In this document: positions 24,305 through 33,556 of the stretch, piece by piece
How positions within the stretch are numbered: position 1 is the stretch's first letter
Layout of the letters: each line of letters begins with the position of its first letter
Assembly (NCBI RefSeq): GCF_002407205.1
Contig: NZ_CP023548.1
Location: forward strand, 2,132,501 to 2,196,500
DNA length: 64,000 nt
Direction: 5' to 3'
Origin: Rhodobacter sp. CZR27
Lineage (GTDB): Bacteria > Pseudomonadota > Alphaproteobacteria > Rhodobacterales > Rhodobacteraceae
Translations under genes and position numbers: made by a program
The notes under the pieces: model-generated
What the model was told of the DNA's origin: nothing
What the model saw: only the letters and a program-made list of their open reading frames with translations
Database searches by the model: none

Positions 24305-25086
24305 GAAACACCTGTTGGTTTTGAGCGTCGCCACTCAGGCACGGAACGACTTTAACCCAGAAAATGCGGAGTCGTGTCGTGCCAAGTCTTCCGATCCGAT
24401 TAATGTCCAAAACAGGACGAGAACTTTCCTCGATTTAGCCACAGTGTCAAGCCATGCCCAAATACCGGGCTGGTTGTGCATGCTCGCCTGCGCGGAAACT
24501 TGCTGCAACCGCGAAGGACTGGAAACCGACGGCAGGACGGCGCCACGGGAACGACCGGCTTGTGAAAAGTGATTCTCTCCGTCGCTGGTGTATCCAGTCA
24601 ATCCTCGACGATTTCCCGCAAACTGCAAGATGCTGATTGGTCGTCAGGACCCGTGCAGATCGTGTAATTATTTGCAACCCAAAGACGTAACAGCAATCCC
24701 CTTCCGTGGGGCGAACCCGCCGGCCGGTCGCCCGGAGCGTCCCTCGGCGGGAGCATCACCTTGCCGGCCGACTACATCCTCCGGCAGCGGACCCGTACAT
24801 TCCGGCCGGGGCCGGCGCCACCCTGCCGCAGCTGCATCCGGTCCTTGCGGCAGTGCAGCATGCGTCCGGCCGCCTGCCTCCTGATGAAGAGATGGGCAGG
24901 AAGAGCACCCTGCCCCTCCGCACCCAGGCGGCGACCGGGCACCAACGCAGCTTCGGCCGATCTGTTCCGACAGCCTCGCCGACACAGCGAAGACACAGCC
25001 GCGGGGCGACGGAGCCGGCCGCCGCCCGGCAGCTTTACCCGCGCCGCGGGCTCGTCTAAGCAGATGATCGGAAAAGAGAGAGCCCC
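24305..25086. other. Non-coding region between exoY and surE
   Basis: A 782-base gap between divergent genes. The half next to exoY (to about 24.66 kb) is AT-richer and probably carries the exoY promoter. The half next to surE is GC-rich with several complementary segments, among them CTGCCGCA at 24823-24830 with TGCGGCAG at 24846-24853. Short open frames on both strands have no recognisable features. No tRNA was seen. The surE ribosome binding site is a purine run just before 25087. Confidence 0.5.
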
Positions 25087-25872
25087 ATGCGCATCCTGAT
25101 CACCAACGACGACGGCATCAACGCCCCCGGCCTCGAAGTGCTGGCACGGATCGCGCAGGAGCTTGCCGGTCCGGACGGCGAGGTCTGGACCGTGGCGCCG
25201 GCCTTCGAGCAGTCCGGCGTCGCCCATGCGATCAGCTATACCCATCCGATGATGATCGCCAAGCTCGGGCCGCGCCGCTACGCGGCGGAGGGCAGCCCGG
25301 CCGACTGCGTGCTTGCCGCACTCTATGACGTGCTGCAGGGGGCTCGTCCCGACCTCGTCCTTTCGGGGGTGAACCGCGGCAACAACTCGGCCGAGAACGT
25401 GCTTTACTCCGGCACAGTGGGCGGTGCGATGGAGGCGGCGCTGCAGGGCCTTCCGGCGATCGCGCTGTCACAGTTCCTCGGGCCCGAGACCGAAGGGCTG
25501 GCCGATCCGTTCGACTGCGCCCGCAGCCACGGCGCCCGGGTGATCCGGCTGCTGCTCGAGCGCGGGCTCTGGGATGGCGGCGACTACCGGCTGTTCTACA
25601 ACATCAACTTCCCGCCCATCCCCGCCTCGGGCGTCAAGGGCCATCGGGTGGCGGCGCAGGGCTTCCGGCGCGACACCTCCTTCGGGGTCGAGCCGCACAT
25701 GTCGCCCTCGGGGCGCAAGTTCCTGTGGATCCGCGGCGGCGCGCAGCACAGCCCCACCCTGCCCGGCACCGACGCGGCGGTGAACCTCGACGGCTTCGTC
25801 TCGATCACGCCGATGCGCGCGGACCTGACGGCCCACGACCGCCTTGCCGAACTGGAGGCGCAGATCGGATGA
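25087..25872 (+). CDS. surE: 5'/3'-nucleotidase SurE
   Basis: A 261-aa metal-dependent nucleotidase that removes phosphate from 5'- and 3'-nucleoside monophosphates. The metal-binding [13 protein letters not shown] opens the protein, followed by [10 protein letters not shown], the GSPADCV block, and [26 protein letters not shown]. It overlaps pcm by ATGA, and the LysM/M23 lipoprotein gene follows, giving the widespread surE-pcm-nlpD order. serS, which often precedes surE in alphaproteobacteria, is not present upstream. Confidence 0.95.
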   Translation: MRILITNDDGINAPGLEVLARIAQELAGPDGEVWTVAPAFEQSGVAHAISYTHPMMIAKLGPRRYAAEGSPADCVLAALYDVLQGARPDLVLSGVNRGNNSAENVLYSGTVGGAMEAALQGLPAIALSQFLGPETEGLADPFDCARSHGARVIRLLLERGLWDGGDYRLFYNINFPPIPASGVKGHRVAAQGFRRDTSFGVEPHMSPSGRKFLWIRGGAQHSPTLPGTDAAVNLDGFVSITPMRADLTAHDRLAELEAQIG

Positions 25873-26528
25873 GCGGCGCGGACGACGAGGAGGACCCGGC
25901 CGAGCGCAAGATGCGGTTCCTGTTCGCCGTGCGGACCCGCGGCGTCACCGATGCCCGCGTGCTGAACGCGATGGAGCGGATCGACCGCGGCGTCTTCGTC
26001 AAGGGCCTGTTCGCCGAACGCGCCTACGAGGACATGCCGCTGCCCATCGCCTGCGGCCAGACCATCAGCCAGCCCTCGGTCGTCGGCCTGATGACGCAGG
26101 CGCTGAACGTGAACCCGCGCGACAAGGTGCTCGAGGTCGGCACCGGCTCGGGTTATCAGGCCGCGGTGCTGAGCCAGCTTGCCCGGCGCGTCTATACCGT
26201 GGACCGCCACCGCCGCCTCGTGCGCGAGGCGACCGAGATCTTCCACCAGCTGGGCCTGAGCAACATCACGGCGCTGGTCGCCGACGGCAGCTTCGGCCTG
26301 CCGGAACAGGCACCCTTCGACCGGATCCTTGTCACCGCCGCGGCGGAGGACCCGCCCGGCCCCCTGTTGGCACAACTCAAGATCGGCGGTATCATGGTGG
26401 TGCCGGTCGGTCAGACGGATGCGGTGCAGAACCTGATCAAGGTCACCCGGCTGGAGCAGGGCTACGACTACGAAGAACTCCGCCCCGTGCGCTTCGTCCC
26501 GCTGGTCGAGGGGATCGGGTCCGACTGA
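25869..26528 (+). CDS. pcm: Protein-L-isoaspartate O-methyltransferase
   Basis: A 219-aa repair methyltransferase that uses S-adenosylmethionine to methylate isoaspartyl residues in damaged proteins. It has [14 protein letters not shown] upstream of the SAM-binding motif [15 protein letters not shown], then [10 protein letters not shown] and [11 protein letters not shown], the standard PCMT blocks. The start is the ATG at 25869, which overlaps the surE stop as ATGA. The longer in-frame region upstream is the shadow of surE. Confidence 0.95.
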   Translation: MSGADDEEDPAERKMRFLFAVRTRGVTDARVLNAMERIDRGVFVKGLFAERAYEDMPLPIACGQTISQPSVVGLMTQALNVNPRDKVLEVGTGSGYQAAVLSQLARRVYTVDRHRRLVREATEIFHQLGLSNITALVADGSFGLPEQAPFDRILVTAAAEDPPGPLLAQLKIGGIMVVPVGQTDAVQNLIKVTRLEQGYDYEELRPVRFVPLVEGIGSD

Positions 26529-26575
26529 GACAGAAGCTCCGGGACCAACCCGGACCGCAAGACGAGAGGCAGAGC

Positions 26576-27803
26576 ATGTTCCACCGTCCCCCGCTCGCGC
26601 GTGCGCTGTGCATGACCGCGACGCTGGCGATCCTCGCAGCCTGCAGCAGTTCGGAGCTTGACTGGGATCTGCGGAGCAGGCCCGGTGCGCTGAACACCTC
26701 GGATGCGGCGCGCTCGGCAGCGCCCCGGCCGCGTCCCGACGCGCGCGGCATCATCTCCTATCCCAACTATCAGGTCGCGGTGGCGCAGCAGGGCGACACC
26801 GTGGCATCGCTGTCCTCGCGGGTGGGGCTCGATCCGGTGCAGGTCGCCCGCTACAACGCGCTGACGCCGCAGAACCCGCTCAGGGCCGGCGAGATCGTCG
26901 TGCTGCCGCAGCGGGTCGCCGCGGCGCCGGCCATGGCGCCCGCCCCGGTAATGGCCGCACCGGCGCCCACCGCACCCGCGCAGGGCATCGACGTCACCAC
27001 GATCGCGACCACGGCGCTCGACCGTGCCGGCAGCGCCGCTCCGCCACCGGCGGCGGCCCCCGGCGCCCGTCGCGGCCGCCCCGGCAGCCGCTCCCGCCCC
27101 CGCGCGCACGGCGGACGAGCCCGCGCGCCATCGCGTGGCCCGTGGCGAGACCGCCTATTCCATCGCGCGCAGCTACAACGTCTCGGCCAAGGCGCTGGCG
27201 GACTGGAACGGCCTCGGCCCCGACCTTGCGATCCGCGAGGGCCAGTATCTGATCATCCCCACGGCGGCCGAGCCGCCGCCGGCCCCTGCTCCCACGCGGA
27301 CGGCCGTCACGGTGCCGGGCGTGGGCTCTCCCACGCCCACGCCGCCTTCGGCTGCCAAGCCCCTGCCGGACGAGAAGCCCGCCCCCGCCGCGGCCAAGCC
27401 GCCCGGTCAGCCGGCCTCACCCGACCTCGGCGCGCAGCGGACGGCGGCCTCGGCATCGCGGCTCGGCTTCCCGGTGCAGGGCACAATCATCCGGGGCTAC
27501 GTCCAGAAGAAGAACGACGGCATCGACATCGCCGCCAGCGCCGGCACGCCGGTTGCAGCGGCAGCCGATGGCACGGTGGCCGCCATCACGCAGGACACCG
27601 ATCAGGTGCCAATCCTGGTGATCCGCCACCCCGACAATCTGCTGACGGTCTATGCCAACATCGACGGCATCAAGGTCGCCAAGGGGGCCTCGGTCAAGCG
27701 CGGCCAGACCATCGCCACCGTGCGCGCAGCCGACCCGGCCTTTGTCCACTTCGAGGTCCGCAAGGGCTTCGAAAGCGTGGACCCGATGCCCTACCTGCAA
27801 TAA
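26576..27803 (+). pseudogene. LysM/M23 murein-hydrolase-like lipoprotein (NlpD type), frameshifted
   Basis: The reading frame begins with a lipoprotein signal (LAILAACSSS, lipidated Cys) and a first LysM domain (VAVAQQGDTVASLSSRVG). It then leaves frame near 27057-27061, a run of five C. The rest continues in the next frame: a second LysM domain (HRVARGETAYSIARSYNVS), a Pro/Ala linker and the M23 domain with DGIDIAASAGTPV and FVHFEVRKG. Dropping one C gives a 408-aa protein. M23 lipoproteins at this locus usually activate amidases rather than cut murein, and the first catalytic His is replaced here (DGIDI for HxGxD). Either a sequencing error or a real mutation is possible. Confidence 0.8.
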
Positions 27804-27811
27804 CAACAGAA

Positions 27812-27834
27812 AAGCCCGGCACTTGTCCGGGCTT
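27812..27834. terminator. Bidirectional intrinsic terminator
   Basis: AAGCCCGG (27812-27819) pairs perfectly with CCGGGCTT (27827-27834) around a 7-base loop, 9 bases after the stop of the M23 lipoprotein. T-rich sequence follows on both strands (CTTCATTT on plus, TTCTGTTGTT on minus), so it can end both convergent transcripts. Confidence 0.85.
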
Positions 27835-27853
27835 CTTCATTTACTGTGCGAAG

Positions 27854-28690
27854 TCAGAGCGCGATGCCGTGACGCGCCGCGAGATCGGTGAAGAACTGCC
27901 ACGCCACCCGGCCCGAGCGCGCGCCCCGCGTCGCCTGCCACTCGATCGCCTCGGCGCGAAGCGTCGCCTCGTCGATGACAAGGGCGTAGGCCGCGCAGTA
28001 ACCGCGGATCATCTCCAGATACTCGTCCTGCGAGCAGGGATGGAACCCGAGCCAGAGCCCGAAGCGGTCCGACAGCGACACCTTCTCCTCCACCGCCTCG
28101 GAGGGGCTGATCGCGGTGGAGCGCTCGTTCTCGATCATGTCGCGCGGCATCAGGTGGCGCCGGTTCGAGGTGGCATAGAGCACCACATTCTCGGGCCGCC
28201 CCTCGATCCCGCCGTCTAGGACCGCCTTCAACGACTTGTAGTGCTGGTCGTCGTGGCTGAACGACAGGTCGTCGCAGAACAGGATGAACCGCTGCGACGC
28301 CCCGCGCAGGTGCTTCAGCAGCCGGTGAACGGAAGGCAGATCCTCGCGGCTGAGTTCCACGATCTTCAGCGGCAGCCCCTTGGCGACGACCACGGCATGA
28401 ACCGCCTTCACGAGGCTCGACTTGCCCATGCCGCGCGCGCCCCACAGGAGCGCGTTGTTCGCCGGCAGGCCGCGGGCGAAATGCTCGGTATTGTCCAGCA
28501 GGATGTCCCGCGCCCGGTTCACCCCCACCAGAAGCGACAGGTCCACCCGCGAGACCTTCGCCACCGGCTCCAGCCGGTCGGGCGCGGTGTGCCAGGCGAA
28601 GGCCTCGGTGGCGTTGAAGTCGGGCGCGTCCAGCGGCGGCGGGCTCATCCGCTCCAGCGCCGCCGCGATCCGCGACAGCGGATCGCTCAT
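27854..28690 (-). CDS. DUF815-family AAA+ ATPase
   Basis: A 278-aa ATPase of the DUF815 family. Walker A is [14 protein letters not shown], Walker B is [10 protein letters not shown], and the sensor region is [15 protein letters not shown] followed by [12 protein letters not shown]. The physiological role of the family is not established. It is a frequent neighbour of tat genes in Rhodobacteraceae. The start is the ATG at 28690, which overlaps the tatC stop as ATGA, so it is the last gene of a tatABC-ATPase operon. Confidence 0.85.
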   Translation of the reverse strand: MSDPLSRIAAALERMSPPPLDAPDFNATEAFAWHTAPDRLEPVAKVSRVDLSLLVGVNRARDILLDNTEHFARGLPANNALLWGARGMGKSSLVKAVHAVVVAKGLPLKIVELSREDLPSVHRLLKHLRGASQRFILFCDDLSFSHDDQHYKSLKAVLDGGIEGRPENVVLYATSNRRHLMPRDMIENERSTAISPSEAVEEKVSLSDRFGLWLGFHPCSQDEYLEMIRGYCAAYALVIDEATLRAEAIEWQATRGARSGRVAWQFFTDLAARHGIAL

Positions 28691-29550
28691 GCCGTGCCGT
28701 CCTCTTCCTCGTCGTCGAACCACAGGCCCTGCGCCCGCAGCTCGGCCTCGCGCTTCTTCTCGATGCGGCGGATCAGGAAGATCGACGCCTCGTAAAGCGG
28801 GTAGATCGCGGCGAACAGGATCAACTGGGACATCATGTCGGGCGGCGTGACCACGGCCGCCACGATCAGGATCAGGACGATCGCGTATTTGCGCATGCCT
28901 GCCAGCCCGCGCGACGTCACAAGCCCCGCCTTGCCCATCAGCGTAAGAAGCACCGGCAACTGGAAGCAGAGGCCGAAGGCCAGGATGAAGTTGGTGGTCA
29001 GCGCCAGATACTGCTCCATCGAGCCCTGGAACACCACGCCGGCCAGCGGCAGGCTGCCGTCGGCTCCCACCGCCCCCGGCTGCTCGGTCATGAACTGCTG
29101 GAAGCCGAGGAAGAAGTCAAAGGCGATCGGCAGGACGACGTAAAACGAGAACAGCCCGCCCAGGATGAACATGACCGGCGAGGCGATCAGGAACGGCAGG
29201 AAGGCCGCCTTCTCGCTGCGGTAGAGGCCGGGCGCCACGAACCGCCACATCTGCGAGGCGATCACGGGGAAGGACAGCACGATCCCGCCCATCACCGAGA
29301 TCCGGATCGCGACGAAGAAGCCTTCCTGCAGCTTGATCAGCACGAGGCCACAATCCTGCCCGCGCGCGTTCAGCGCGTCGCAGATCGGGTGGGTGAGGAA
29401 GTTGAAGATCGGGTTCCACACCGTGAAGGCGATCGCCATCCCCACGAGGAAGGCGGCAAGCGAGACCAGGATGCGGTTGCGAAGCTCGGCCAGGTGCTCG
29501 ATGAGCGGGGCGCTGGAACTGTCGATGTCGTCGTTGCGCTCGGCGCTCAT
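28687..29550 (-). CDS. tatC: Sec-independent protein translocase TatC
   Basis: A 287-aa inner-membrane protein with six hydrophobic segments, the signal-peptide receptor of the Tat system. It has the N-terminal [13 protein letters not shown] (the conserved HLxELRxR motif), [27 protein letters not shown], and the [14 protein letters not shown] block before the last helices. An acidic tail (DDEEEDG) ends the protein. It overlaps tatB and the ATPase gene by ATGA on each side. Confidence 0.96.
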   Translation of the reverse strand: MSAERNDDIDSSSAPLIEHLAELRNRILVSLAAFLVGMAIAFTVWNPIFNFLTHPICDALNARGQDCGLVLIKLQEGFFVAIRISVMGGIVLSFPVIASQMWRFVAPGLYRSEKAAFLPFLIASPVMFILGGLFSFYVVLPIAFDFFLGFQQFMTEQPGAVGADGSLPLAGVVFQGSMEQYLALTTNFILAFGLCFQLPVLLTLMGKAGLVTSRGLAGMRKYAIVLILIVAAVVTPPDMMSQLILFAAIYPLYEASIFLIRRIEKKREAELRAQGLWFDDEEEDGTA

Positions 29551-29963
29551 GCGTCACTCTTGCCATCGGCCGGCGCGGCGGGCGGCGGGGCCGACGCGGC
29601 GGCCGCTCCCGGTCCCTGCTGCGCCTGCGCCTGGGAAATCGGGCCTGCGGCGGGCTCGGACGGGACGACCGGCCGCGCGGGCTTCATCGGGTCCCACTTC
29701 TCGAACCGCTCGGCCGCCTGCTTCACCGCATCGAGGCCCATGCTGCGCGGGGAGGTGGTGTTCTTCAGGTCCTTGGCGACGTCCTTCACGCCGGTCTCGT
29801 CGGCGGCGGCCTCCATCGCGCGCTGGAATTCGCGCGCCATGTTGCGCGCCTTCGCAGTCACCCGACCAAGCGTGCGGAACATGTCGGGCAGATCCTTGGG
29901 ACCCACCACGATCAGCGCCACGACGCCGATGACCAGCAGTTCGCTCCAGCCGATGTCGAACAT
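29547..29963 (-). CDS. tatB: Sec-independent protein translocase TatB
   Basis: A 138-aa protein with a single N-terminal helix ([21 protein letters not shown]) followed by the amphipathic [24 protein letters not shown]. The Glu8 position and the GPKDLP hinge are typical of TatB. The C-terminal 50 residues are a Pro/Ala-rich disordered tail. It starts 10 bases after tatA and overlaps tatC by ATGA. Confidence 0.94.
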   Translation of the reverse strand: MFDIGWSELLVIGVVALIVVGPKDLPDMFRTLGRVTAKARNMAREFQRAMEAAADETGVKDVAKDLKNTTSPRSMGLDAVKQAAERFEKWDPMKPARPVVPSEPAAGPISQAQAQQGPGAAAASAPPPAAPADGKSDA

Positions 29964-29973
29964 CGGGTGCCGA

Positions 29974-30186
29974 TCAGACCTTGTCGCGATCGGCGGCGGG
30001 CGTCACGTCGCGCGTCGTCTCGGGGCGGTTCTCGATCTCGGCGGTCTCTTCCTTGATGCCTTTCTTGAAGGCATTGATCCCCTTGCCGACCTCGCCCATC
30101 AGCGAGCTGACCTTGCCGCGTCCGAACAGGACCAGAACGACCACGGCGATCAGTAGCAGGCCGGGCAAACCGATATTGTTGAGCAT
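29974..30186 (-). CDS. tatA: Sec-independent protein translocase TatA
   Basis: A 70-aa pore-forming subunit with one N-terminal helix (GLPGLLLIAVVVLVLFG) and the FGRGKVSSLMGEVGKGINAFKKGI amphipathic helix, including the conserved Phe-Gly hinge. It is the first gene of the tatABC-ATPase operon. The scpA/scpB genes that often precede it in relatives are not here; an unrelated ABC ATPase gene lies upstream in the same orientation. Confidence 0.95.
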   Translation of the reverse strand: MLNNIGLPGLLLIAVVVLVLFGRGKVSSLMGEVGKGINAFKKGIKEETAEIENRPETTRDVTPAADRDKV

Positions 30187-30232
30187 CTCGCGTCTCCTGC
30201 GGCCGACATGCGGCCTCGCTTCGTCATGCCCT

Positions 30233-30260
30233 CATTTATTGGTTCGCCGCCCCGGATCAA
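30233..30260 (-). promoter_or_regulatory. Candidate promoter of the tatABC operon
   Basis: Read on the minus strand, TTGATC (30260-30255) and TAAATG (30238-30233) are spaced by 16 bases. They lie about 50 bases upstream of the tatA start, in the otherwise featureless 162-base gap between tatA and the ABC ATPase gene. Confidence 0.35.
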
Positions 30261-30348
30261 AGTCCCTTTCGCAGCGGCTCCGCGTTTTTTGTTCCGAGCT
30301 TGCGCCACGGCAAACTTCTGCCCGCCTGCAAGGATCCGTCGGGCTGGG

Positions 30349-31452
30349 TCAGTGCCGCGCCGGGAAGACGAAGCAGCGGTCGCGGCGGATCATCAGCCAC
30401 AGGGCGGTGCCCGGCTTAGGCAGGAAGACATTGGGCACCGAGGCAGTCAGGCGCGACCCGTCGAAATCCATCACGAATTCCACGAGGCTCTCGCGCCCGA
30501 GGAAGCGCGCGCGCAGCACGGTGCCGCGGGCGGCCGTCCCGTCGGCCGGGGTCGGATGCGGTCCGCGCCCGCCGCGATCAAAGTCGATCTTCAGGTGCTG
30601 CGGGCGGATCACGATCTCGACCTCGGCGCCGTCGGCATGGCCGGGGGTCAGGAACTCGCCGAAGGGCGTTTCGGTCAGCGCCCCGCGCGAGGTGCCGCGG
30701 ATCACGTTGATGTCCGAGAAGAACGCCGCCGCCGCCCGGTCCACCGGCGCGTTGTAGACGTTGTAGGGCGAGCCGCGCTGCACGATCCGGCCGGCCCGCA
30801 TCAGGGCTATCTCGTCGCCCATGCGCAGCGCCTCGTCGGGTTCGTGGGTGACGAGCAGGACCGCCGCCCCCTCCTCCTTCAGGATTTCCAGCGTCGTGTC
30901 GCGGATGCCGTCGCGCAGCCGGTTGTCGAGGCCCGAGAACGGCTCGTCCATCAGCATGACCCGCGGACGCGGCGCCAGTGCGCGGGCCAGCGCCACGCGC
31001 TGCTGCTCGCCCCCCGACAGCTGGTGCGGGTGCTTGCGGCCGTAGCCCGTCAGGTTCACCCGCTCGAGCAGTTCGTCGACGCGCCGTTCCTTCGCCTCGC
31101 GGCCGTCGCGCAGGCCGAAGGCCACGTTCTGCGCCACCGTCAGGTGCGGAAACAGCGCGAAGTCCTGAAACATCAGCCCGACCGAGCGCGCCTCGGGCGG
31201 CAGGAACAGCCCCGCGTCCGAGACCGGGCGGCCGTCGATCTCGATCCGCCCGGCATCGGGGCGCTCGACCCCCGCGATCATGCGCAGTGTCGTAGACTTG
31301 CCGCAGCCCGAGGGGCCGAGCAGGCACATCACCTCGCCCGCCGCGACCTCGAGCGAGACGTCGTTCACCACGGGGTTGCCGCCGAACGCGCGCGTCAGAT
31401 GCTCGACCTTCAGACGCGGTGCGGGGTTGGCGGAAGACTGGGGCACGGGCAA
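30349..31452 (-). CDS. ABC transporter ATP-binding protein, ferric-iron (FbpC-like) type
   Basis: A 367-aa ATPase of the CUT1/Fbp class. It has Walker A GPSGCGKSTTLR, Q-loop FQDFALFPHLTV, signature LSGGEQQRVALARALA, Walker B VMLMDEPFSGLD and the His switch THEP. A C-terminal TOBE-like domain of about 110 residues includes VIRPQHLKIDF. The long Q-loop region fits Fe3+ or related anion importers. No permease or binding protein gene is nearby, so the partner subunits must be encoded elsewhere. The start could be the TTG at 31452 or a GTG at 31446. The latter has a better placed CGGA. Confidence 0.82.
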   Translation of the reverse strand: MPVPQSSANPAPRLKVEHLTRAFGGNPVVNDVSLEVAAGEVMCLLGPSGCGKSTTLRMIAGVERPDAGRIEIDGRPVSDAGLFLPPEARSVGLMFQDFALFPHLTVAQNVAFGLRDGREAKERRVDELLERVNLTGYGRKHPHQLSGGEQQRVALARALAPRPRVMLMDEPFSGLDNRLRDGIRDTTLEILKEEGAAVLLVTHEPDEALRMGDEIALMRAGRIVQRGSPYNVYNAPVDRAAAAFFSDINVIRGTSRGALTETPFGEFLTPGHADGAEVEIVIRPQHLKIDFDRGGRGPHPTPADGTAARGTVLRARFLGRESLVEFVMDFDGSRLTASVPNVFLPKPGTALWLMIRRDRCFVFPARH

Positions 31453-31525
31453 TCCGACTGTTTTGATCGGGTTCCCTTCTGACCGCTTTCGTCCGGCCGT
31501 TCAACCCTTGCGCGGCCCTGTTGCG

Positions 31526-32305
31526 TCATATCGTGAGGTTCGTGGCGCCCCCGTCCAGCAGCAGGTTCTGCCCGACGATGAACTTTGCCTGCTCCGAGCA
31601 GAGGAAGGCGCAGGCCGCGCCGAAATCGGCCGCCGATCCGTAGCTGCGCGTCGGGATGGTCGCCGCGCGCTGCGCCCGTGCCTCGGCCAGCGTCAGGCCC
31701 TGCGCCTTCATCACCCCGGCATCGAGTGCCGCGGCCCGGTCGGTGTCATGGATCCCCGGCAGCAGGTTGTTGATGCAGACGCCGTGCTGCGCCACCTGCC
31801 GCGCGGTGCCGGCGACATAACCGGTCAGCCCGGCCCGCGCCGAGTTCGACAGGCCGAGCACCGGGATGGGAGAGCGCACCGACTGCGAGGTGATGTTGAC
31901 CACCCGACCCCAGCCGCGCTCGATCATTCCCGGCAGCAGCGCCGTCATCAGCGCGATGGGGGTGAGCATGTTGGCATCGAGCGCCCGGATGAAATCCTCG
32001 CGCGTCCAGTCCGACCAGAGGCCCGGCGGCGGCCCGCCCGCGTTGGTCACGAGGATGTCCACCGGTCCTGCCGCCTCCAGCACCCGGGCGCGCCCCTCGT
32101 CGGAAACGATGTCGGCTGCCACCGCCGTAACCGAGACCCCGAAGCGGCCGCGGAGATCGGCTGCGGCGGCCTCCAGCGCCTCGGCGCCGCGGGCGTTCAT
32201 CACCAGATCCACGCCCGCCTCGGCCAGCGCCGTCGCGCAGCCAAGCCCCAGCCCCTTCGACGAGGCGCAGACCAGCGCCCGCCGCCCCCGGATACCCAGA
32301 TCCAT
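31526..32305 (-). CDS. Short-chain dehydrogenase/reductase
   Basis: A 259-aa classical SDR. The cofactor motif is CASSKGLGLGCATALAEAG, the NAG motif is ILVTNAGGPPPG, and an active-site Ser lies in NITSQSVRSP. The usual Tyr of the YxxxK pair is not obvious: the corresponding segment reads LSNSARAGLTGYV, as in the 3-oxoacyl-reductase-like subgroup with a displaced or missing Tyr. The substrate is unknown. The start is the ATG at 32305, with GGGAGG six bases upstream. It diverges from the Hint-domain gene. Confidence 0.8.
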   Translation of the reverse strand: MDLGIRGRRALVCASSKGLGLGCATALAEAGVDLVMNARGAEALEAAAADLRGRFGVSVTAVAADIVSDEGRARVLEAAGPVDILVTNAGGPPPGLWSDWTREDFIRALDANMLTPIALMTALLPGMIERGWGRVVNITSQSVRSPIPVLGLSNSARAGLTGYVAGTARQVAQHGVCINNLLPGIHDTDRAAALDAGVMKAQGLTLAEARAQRAATIPTRSYGSAADFGAACAFLCSEQAKFIVGQNLLLDGGATNLTI

Positions 32306-32498
32306 CGTGTTCCTCCCCTGCGGCCCTTGCCGCGGCCTGCACAGCCTTCGCGCGGCCCATTGGCCACGCCGTGTCGCGAACGTCGGTCCGCGCTGAAAGT
32401 TTGACCGATCGTTTTCGATTTGATAACCGCCTTCCTGCTTGACTGGGGGCAGCGGCCACCGGGCTGCCACTTCCGTTTCGGAGATCGGCCGGCACCAC

Positions 32499-33512
32499 AT
32501 GGGTTCGACAGAAACAGCCATCGAGGCACTTCCCGGGCACGCCTGCCAGCTTTTCCGGGCGGACGACATCTTCGTCAGCTCCGGCGCCAACCTGCACGAC
32601 GGTCTGGCCGAACCGGATCAGGTCTGCCTTGGCGACAGCTACCAGCTCGATCCCGCGGCCTCTCCGCTGCGGCTGCTGATGGTGCCCGGCGCAGGGGCCG
32701 GGCTGCGCGTGGCCGAAGGGTCGGATGTGGGCCGGCCGGGCGACACGGTGCGGCTCGCCTGCCGCTACCGGCTGATGACCTCCGACGGGGATTCGGTCGA
32801 GCTTCTCCTTGTCCGGGTCGAGGGGGCGGCCGGCGGGCTCTATGTGCTGCCCATGTCGCCGCTCGGGGCGCGGATCGAATACATGCTGCTCAAGATCGAG
32901 GATGCGCCGCAGAATGTGGCGCTGGCCGATCTGCTCTGCGTCTCCTTCGCGCATGGCACGATGATCTCGATGGCCGACGGCAGCCAGCGACCGATCGAAA
33001 GCCTGCGGGCGGGCGACAGGGTGCTGACCCGCGACCACGGCCCCCAGCCGATCCGCTGGATCGGAAATGCCACGCTGCGCGCGGTGGGGGCCTTTGCGCC
33101 GGTCGTCATCACGCAGGGCACGCTGGGCAACATCGGCGATCTGGTGGTCAGCCAGCATCACCGGATCTTCCTCTACTACCGGCAGAGGAACGGGGATCTG
33201 CCCACGTCGGAGGTGCTGGTGCAGGCCCGCCATCTGGTTAACGGCGACAACGTCTACCTGCGCGAGGGTGGGTTCATCGACTTCTTCAGCCTCGTCTTCG
33301 ACCGGCACGAGATCGTCTATGCCGAGGGCATCCCGGCCGAGAGCCTGATGGTGAACGAGGCGACGGTCGCCCGCCTTCCGGCTGAACTGGCCGAAGAGGT
33401 GCGCACCCGCTTTCCCGGCCTCTCGCAGCGCCAGCATGTCGGCACCGAGGCCAGCCGGCAGCTGATCGACCGCATCGGACCGCCCGGCGCGGGGCGCACC
33501 GCCGCGCGCTGA
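32499..33512 (+). CDS. Hint-domain protein with Ser in place of the first Cys
   Basis: A 337-aa protein. The N-terminal 140 residues are unassigned. A Hint (hedgehog/intein-like) domain follows, with FAHGTMISMADGSQRPIESL, RAGDRVLTRDHGPQPIRWIG and VVSQHHRIFLYY. Such proteins are common in Rhodobacteraceae and their targets are mostly unknown. The usual CFxPGT opening reads SFAHGT, with a Cys two residues earlier, so the self-splicing nucleophile is altered. The start at 32499 is an ATG with weak ribosome-binding context. A TTG at 32439 is an alternative. No secretion signal or RTX repeats were seen. Confidence 0.75.
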   Translation: MGSTETAIEALPGHACQLFRADDIFVSSGANLHDGLAEPDQVCLGDSYQLDPAASPLRLLMVPGAGAGLRVAEGSDVGRPGDTVRLACRYRLMTSDGDSVELLLVRVEGAAGGLYVLPMSPLGARIEYMLLKIEDAPQNVALADLLCVSFAHGTMISMADGSQRPIESLRAGDRVLTRDHGPQPIRWIGNATLRAVGAFAPVVITQGTLGNIGDLVVSQHHRIFLYYRQRNGDLPTSEVLVQARHLVNGDNVYLREGGFIDFFSLVFDRHEIVYAEGIPAESLMVNEATVARLPAELAEEVRTRFPGLSQRQHVGTEASRQLIDRIGPPGAGRTAAR

Positions 33513-33556
33513 CGACGCGCTTCCCAAGCGGCGGGGCAAGAGCTATATCGCGCCCC

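Noticed and set aside
24588..25059. Several 80-117-codon frames between exoY and surE
   Set aside because: Mutually overlapping on both strands, no ribosome binding sites or family features; treated as non-coding.
26576..28219. Continuation of the first lipoprotein frame past the C5 run to 28219
   Set aside because: After the run the frame loses LysM/M23 similarity, reads Arg/Gly/His-rich sequence and runs through the terminator into the antisense of the ATPase gene.
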